Shown piece after piece: positions 59,576 to 64,000 of a stretch of DNA of 64,000 nt (position 1 is the stretch's first letter; each line of letters starts with the position of its first letter). Under the pieces are notes generated by a model, which was not told the origin of the DNA, searched no databases, and saw only the letters and a program-made list of their open reading frames with translations. The position numbers were made by a program, and so were the translations under genes. This DNA is from VXRD01 sp965232265 (GTDB lineage: Bacteria; Latescibacterota; UBA2968): NCBI GenBank assembly GCA_965232265.1, contig CBDDPH010000002.1, forward strand, positions 4,340,001 to 4,404,000, read 5' to 3'.

Positions 59576-62116
59576 CTAATGCTCGTGCCCGTGATCGTGC
59601 AGGGGCGTATGATCGTGATAAATACCGTGCTTGTGCATCTGCTGGTGCAAGCGATTGTGCGCGGCCTCCAGCGTCGCACGCATAACTTTCAGCCGCCTCG
59701 CCTCGGGACGCGGCGCGAGCGTATCCAGATAGGCAATAGCCCCTTCGATTTGTTCCAAAACCGTCGTCGCATCCGCCCGTGAAAAAATTGGCCTCCCCTC
59801 CACAACCACCTGCACGGCACTCGTGTGTGCGGCAATCTCGCCGTGCTGCCCCTTATAACTCCCGCGCACCCGCAGTGCAATCCAAGTCGAATCTTCCACC
59901 TGTACCTCTGCACGCCCAGACACCGCCAGCCCCTTATCCACATTCACCTGCTCATGCGTCAGCCCGCCCACAACGACCTCGACCTGATCAATCGGCAAAC
60001 GCACCGACGCCACCTCCCACGTCACATTGACCGTCCCGCCAGAGGAAGGCAACTGCACCCGTGAACCGGGAGCCTTCCCCTCCACCTGAATCTCTGCAAG
60101 CGGCCCCACCGTCACAAACGTATGACCCGCCTTTGTCGCCGCCATCCAGTTTTCATAGCTAAACGCGCGATCTCCCAAATGCGTATAAGTACGCACCCCG
60201 CCGAGTTGCGACGCAGCCGCCATCTTGTCCGAACCGCCCACAACTGGAATGTGGTATCCCAAATTCAAATAGCGATACCAATCGGCAATCCCATAAGGAT
60301 TGATCTGTGCATTGTGCGGATTAAACGTCATCATCTCCATCGCGTGTATCAGACCCAGCACAATATCAGCCGCGCGTTCACACTGCGGATTTGGACCGTG
60401 CGGCATCACCACCAGCCCACCTTGATCAATACACTGCTGCGCCCACTCGGCCATCGTAACTTCCTGCGCGTCGCCCAGCGCGGATTCCGACGGACCCCCC
60501 GAACACAGCGGATGAATCATAAGCCCCGAATAACCCAGCAGCGAAATATGCCCCAGCACCTGCATGCGATTCTCTGTACCAACGCGCACGAGAAACTCCC
60601 CATCCCCACCAAAATCCCGCGCACCAAAAGTCGTCTTCCCATCAAAATCCGACACATTGCTGAACATTTCGCCCCACTGGCTCGCCAGCAAATTCACCAC
60701 ATTCACACCCTCGCCCTCGCCTTCCAGAAGTGCCGTTTGCGGACTTAAAAAATGCACATGCGTATCGGCAGTCACCCACCCCTTTTCCCGCCACTTGAGC
60801 ACGCGATCAATCTCAAACGTAACAACATCAGTATCCGGCCCAACCGTGAACTTCTCGCGGATTGGCGCAATCTCATATCCCTTCTGAATATCGACATACA
60901 CATCGCCCAAAGGCAGGTCTGCCACGCATTCTCCCGGAATATAACAATACTGATTCAAGCCATTGATATGCTCGCCGTAATTGTCCTCAAACCAGTGCGG
61001 ATTCACCTTGCGGTGATACCCCTTCGGCGGCAAATACTCCCCGGCCTCGCCGTGCATGTGCAACCGCACAGCAACCGGCGTCTCTGTCCCTTTCTCCACC
61101 ACGCGAATTGCAACCGGACGGTGTGCGGGTCGAACCTCCACAATCTGCCTTGCATCTGCCAGATCGTAACTCTGTGCCTCCCCATCCCCCTCCACATAAA
61201 GCTTACCCTGTGGGTGTGCGATATACTCGACAACGACCTCAGAAGAAGACCGCTCGGGCTGCACATCCACCTCCGCGCTCAACCAGCGTTCCACATCGTA
61301 ATCCAGCACAGCCCGCGCAGACATCACCACACCCAGATCGATATCTATATCTTCAAGCTCGCCATTTCTGTTCAACTGCGCGCCCTCGGGCAATGCCAAC
61401 TTCAATTTTTGGCGCACACCCGGCCGCAGCGGATGATCGGCGACCTGCGTATGCGTGATCCCCAGCACCAGCGACCGCTCGTTCTTGGAAATAAGCTTCA
61501 GACACTGAATGGGCTTCTCCGGATTGGGATTGGGCAACGCATAAACCCACATCTTTGCCTGCCCGCCATCTCGCCCCGAACTGTGCCGCGTCTCTGCGCG
61601 ACCATAAGCCGATGCAGGACGCCGTCCCAAACCGTGTTCGTCCGTCGCCCCCATCACAACACCGGGTTTCGCCGCAGGCATCGCTGCAAACGCACTTGCC
61701 CCCCACCCAATACGGGACTGTTGAATCGCAAACCGGCGCAAAATGCGCGTCGCCTCGGACTCGCCATCCGCATATTCCAGCACGTAATCCGACACATGAT
61801 CACCCAGTTCATTGCCATCCATAGCAAAATCGGCCAGCCCCTCCTGATAATTACTCACGCGATTTTCGACGACATGCAAAAACACCACAAAGCTCGCCTT
61901 CACACCGCCCATATCAACGCGCACAGCATCGCCATCGAGCAATATACTGTTCGGTTCGCCTGACGCACCCAGATCAAATGGCATACCCAGAATGGACTGC
62001 CTACCATACATCGCGCCCAAATCTTCGCCACCAAACCCCTCCAATTGCACGCGATCCACATTGTAATTTTCCGCCAGCGAAACAGGCGTAAAATGTTCAG
62101 ATGGGGGAATATTCAT
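59576..62116 (-). CDS. CehA/McbA-type metallohydrolase (PHP-like) with beta-rich N-terminal half
   Basis: 846 residues. The first 430 residues are beta-sandwich-like. The catalytic part starts with ADTHVHF: D451 and the H453/H455 pair bind metal as in PHP and CehA carbaryl hydrolases. Later VVMPHGPNP and VGGSDKM supply further ligands. The last 20 residues are His-rich (HDHGHEH), a likely metal-loading tail. No signal peptide. GAGGTG precedes the ATG. It lies 12 bp after IolD and 13 bp before the sulfatase, so the three work on the same compound, perhaps a sulfated polyol or glycan. Confidence 0.83.
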   Translation of the reverse strand: MNIPPSEHFTPVSLAENYNVDRVQLEGFGGEDLGAMYGRQSILGMPFDLGASGEPNSILLDGDAVRVDMGGVKASFVVFLHVVENRVSNYQEGLADFAMDGNELGDHVSDYVLEYADGESEATRILRRFAIQQSRIGWGASAFAAMPAAKPGVVMGATDEHGLGRRPASAYGRAETRHSSGRDGGQAKMWVYALPNPNPEKPIQCLKLISKNERSLVLGITHTQVADHPLRPGVRQKLKLALPEGAQLNRNGELEDIDIDLGVVMSARAVLDYDVERWLSAEVDVQPERSSSEVVVEYIAHPQGKLYVEGDGEAQSYDLADARQIVEVRPAHRPVAIRVVEKGTETPVAVRLHMHGEAGEYLPPKGYHRKVNPHWFEDNYGEHINGLNQYCYIPGECVADLPLGDVYVDIQKGYEIAPIREKFTVGPDTDVVTFEIDRVLKWREKGWVTADTHVHFLSPQTALLEGEGEGVNVVNLLASQWGEMFSNVSDFDGKTTFGARDFGGDGEFLVRVGTENRMQVLGHISLLGYSGLMIHPLCSGGPSESALGDAQEVTMAEWAQQCIDQGGLVVMPHGPNPQCERAADIVLGLIHAMEMMTFNPHNAQINPYGIADWYRYLNLGYHIPVVGGSDKMAAASQLGGVRTYTHLGDRAFSYENWMAATKAGHTFVTVGPLAEIQVEGKAPGSRVQLPSSGGTVNVTWEVASVRLPIDQVEVVVGGLTHEQVNVDKGLAVSGRAEVQVEDSTWIALRVRGSYKGQHGEIAAHTSAVQVVVEGRPIFSRADATTVLEQIEGAIAYLDTLAPRPEARRLKVMRATLEAAHNRLHQQMHKHGIYHDHTPLHDHGHEH

Positions 62117-62128
62117 AATGCACCTCGT

Positions 62129-63991
62129 CTAAAAGAAATACCGTTCCTTCTTCACCATCACCTCAAACTCCTCCCTCGCCTTCTGCACCTCTTCCACCGT
62201 CGAAACCTCGGCAACCGGCACATCCCACCAGCTCTCGTAGCCCGGCACGCGCACCTCGCGATCGACCTCCACTGCAATCACCGTCGTGCGATCCACAGAT
62301 CGCGCCTCTTCAATCGCCCTCATCAATCCTTCTCTGCCTTCGGGCCGCAACACATGAGCACCCAAACTCTCGGCATTTGTCGCCAAATCGGTCGGCACAT
62401 TCTCGCCATCCAATTGCCCCGTCCGCTCATCGCGCATCTTATACCTTGTCCCAAACTCATCCGCCCCCACAGCATCCGACAACCCCCCAATACTCGCAAA
62501 ACCGTGATTATCCAGCAACACAATATTCAGCTTAATCCCTTCCTGCACCGCCGTCGCAATCTCCTGCGCCATCATCAAATACGACCCATCTCCAACCATC
62601 ACATACACCTCCCGAGAGGGATCGGCCATCTTAATACCCAGTCCTCCGGCAATCTCGTATCCCATGCACGAATATCCATACTCGAGGTGGTATCCCTTGG
62701 GATTGCGCGTTCGCCACAACTTGTGAAGATCGCCCGGCATACTGCCCGCCGCACAAATCATCACATCCTCCGGTGCCGAACCTTCATTCACCGCGCCAAT
62801 CACTTCACCCTGGCTCAAAATGGGCCGATGACCCAAATTGTAAATGCGATCCACTTCTGCCTCCCACGCCTCCCGAAATACCGCAACCCGCTGTGTCAAA
62901 TCCTCCGACACGCGATACCCCTGCACCGCTTCTGTCAATTCTTCCAACACCACCCGCGCATCGCCCACCAGCGGCAGTGCCCCGTGTTTGGCCGCGTCAA
63001 ATTCCGCCACATTAATCGCGATAAATTTTACATTTGGATTTTGAAACGCCGTCTTTGAAGCCGTCGTAAAATCGCTCAACCGCGTACCAATCGCAATCAC
63101 CAGATCCGCTTCCCGCGCGACAATATTCGCCCCCGGTGTACCCGTCACACCCACCGCACCCAGATTATTGGCGTGGTCGTAATGAAGCGACCCCTTGCCC
63201 GCCTGTGTCTCGCCCACTGGCATACCCGTCTGCTCGACAAATGCCGCCAGCGCATCTGTCGCCTCGCTATACAACACGCCCCCGCCCGCAATTACCATCG
63301 GTTGCACACACTCCCGGATCCACGCCGCGGCTTTTGACACCAGATCGCGATCCGGACGGTTGCGCGGCACCACCCACACCCGTCTTTCAAACAACGCTTC
63401 GGGATAATCAAATGCCTCTGTCTGCGTATCCTGCGGACAACACAGCGTCACAGCACCCGTCTCAACAGGCGACGTCAAAACCCGCATCGCCTCGGGCAAT
63501 GCCAAAACCGCCTGATCTGCCCGATTCAACCGATCCCAGTACCGCGACACCGGCTTAAAACAATCATTCACGGAAATATCCTGCGACGCATTGGACTCCA
63601 ACTGCTGCAACACAGGCGCCACATTTCGCCGCGCAAAAATATCACCCGGCAGCAGCAACACCGGCAAACGATTAATCGTCGCCGTCGCCGCGCCCGTCAC
63701 CATATTCGTCGCGCCCGGTCCAATCGACGTCGTACACGCCAGCGTACCCAACCGATTCTTCATCTTGGCATAAGCCGCAGCCGTATGCACCATCGCCTGT
63801 TCATTGCGCGTCTGATAATACCGAAACGCATCGCGATACTCGTGCAGCGCCTGACCGATCCCCGCCACATTCCCATGCCCAAAAATACCCGACATCCCCG
63901 CAAAAAAGGGCTGTTCAACCCCATCGCGCGAAACGTACTGCGCCTTCAAAAACTGAACAATCGCCTGTGCCATTGTCAATCGTCGCGTCAT
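62129..63991 (-). CDS. iolD: IolD-like thiamine-diphosphate enzyme (trihydroxycyclohexane-1,2-dione hydrolase)
   Basis: 620 residues, the size of IolD (about 640). The ThDP-activating Glu lies in TRNEQAMVHTAAAYAK, the ThDP motif in VGDGSYLMMAQEIA with D-N-H-G in the expected place. IolD opens the ring of 3D-(3,5/4)-trihydroxycyclohexane-1,2-dione in myo-inositol breakdown. The N-terminal MTMAQAIVQFL-like opening (RRLTMAQAIVQFLKAQYV) is typical for this enzyme. None of iolB, iolC, iolE or iolG is in the window. GAGGTTGCA lies before the ATG. First gene of an operon with CehA-like and sulfatase. Confidence 0.9.
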   Translation of the reverse strand: MTRRLTMAQAIVQFLKAQYVSRDGVEQPFFAGMSGIFGHGNVAGIGQALHEYRDAFRYYQTRNEQAMVHTAAAYAKMKNRLGTLACTTSIGPGATNMVTGAATATINRLPVLLLPGDIFARRNVAPVLQQLESNASQDISVNDCFKPVSRYWDRLNRADQAVLALPEAMRVLTSPVETGAVTLCCPQDTQTEAFDYPEALFERRVWVVPRNRPDRDLVSKAAAWIRECVQPMVIAGGGVLYSEATDALAAFVEQTGMPVGETQAGKGSLHYDHANNLGAVGVTGTPGANIVAREADLVIAIGTRLSDFTTASKTAFQNPNVKFIAINVAEFDAAKHGALPLVGDARVVLEELTEAVQGYRVSEDLTQRVAVFREAWEAEVDRIYNLGHRPILSQGEVIGAVNEGSAPEDVMICAAGSMPGDLHKLWRTRNPKGYHLEYGYSCMGYEIAGGLGIKMADPSREVYVMVGDGSYLMMAQEIATAVQEGIKLNIVLLDNHGFASIGGLSDAVGADEFGTRYKMRDERTGQLDGENVPTDLATNAESLGAHVLRPEGREGLMRAIEEARSVDRTTVIAVEVDREVRVPGYESWWDVPVAEVSTVEEVQKAREEFEVMVKKERYFF

Positions 63992-64000
63992 TGCAACCTC

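Noticed and set aside
60752..63058. Plus-strand open frames of 403 and 337 codons
   Set aside because: Antisense to the CehA-like and IolD genes, low-complexity His/Arg/Pro composition and no start signals.

Overview
This window reads as a chromosomal segment of a Gram-negative (diderm) bacterium. TolC-type outer-membrane channels, RND and MMPL exporters, an MlaC-like periplasmic protein, a class A penicillin-binding protein and a bactofilin all imply two membranes. The many phytanoyl-CoA/TauD-type dioxygenases, a formylglycine sulfatase, a CehA-type metallohydrolase, IolD and stand-alone catabolic oxidoreductases are typical of uncultured organic-matter degraders. My best guess is a Latescibacterota/Poribacteria-like lineage, but that is inference; there is no rRNA, tRNA or CRISPR array here to anchor it.

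Layout. 0-7.3 kb (mostly minus strand): start of an amidohydrolase, PBP1A, a TPP enzyme, a GT4 glycosyltransferase, and a GalU nucleotidyltransferase that reads in one frame into a glucuronokinase-like GHMP kinase. That fusion looks like the product of a one-base insertion in two overlapping (TAATG) genes. 7.3-14.8 kb (plus strand): a TauD-like dioxygenase, an Eis-like acetyltransferase, a DUF1932 dehydrogenase, a DUF4258/DUF2283 pair, then an alcohol dehydrogenase, gamma-glutamyltransferase and aminotransferase. 14.8-17.3 kb: a decayed exonuclease/helicase gene, HicAB and an Mrp ATPase. 17.4-24.9 kb: a complete RND efflux operon (lipoprotein adaptor, over-long permease, TolC, small membrane protein) closed by a strong terminator. 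24.9-27.4 kb: an ABC-permease remnant with operator-like palindromes, a DUF2227 protein, and an M23 peptidase/bactofilin pair.

27.5-43.9 kb is almost wholly minus strand: HflX, HIT, two small enzymes, DoxX, a HigBA-like module, Nudix, RidA, an FAD oxidoreductase, an S9 peptidase preceded by an in-frame internally deleted amidohydrolase, a two-gene ABC transporter, a PhyH dioxygenase, a PiT-like transporter, a glycan-enzyme-like protein, an ankyrin protein and a methyltransferase. At 44.0-45.4 kb lies a plus-strand glutamine synthetase-family enzyme. At 45.4-56.6 kb (minus) a block of envelope genes occurs: TPR-parvulin, flippase-like protein, TolC, a fused nucleotidyltransferase/CDP-alcohol phosphotransferase, and a tight operon MlaC-MMPL-(internally duplicated membrane protein)-GMC oxidoreductase. 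I think the last block is the best candidate for an undescribed system, probably making and exporting an unusual lipid or lipid head group. 56.6-58.1 kb: a membrane protein and an EamA exporter behind a consensus promoter. 58.2-64 kb (minus): an IolD-CehA-sulfatase operon.

Three toxin-antitoxin-like pairs, three gene remnants and several dispersed palindromic elements show that the region has been remodelled. All function assignments come from reading motifs and gene order; no similarity search was possible.
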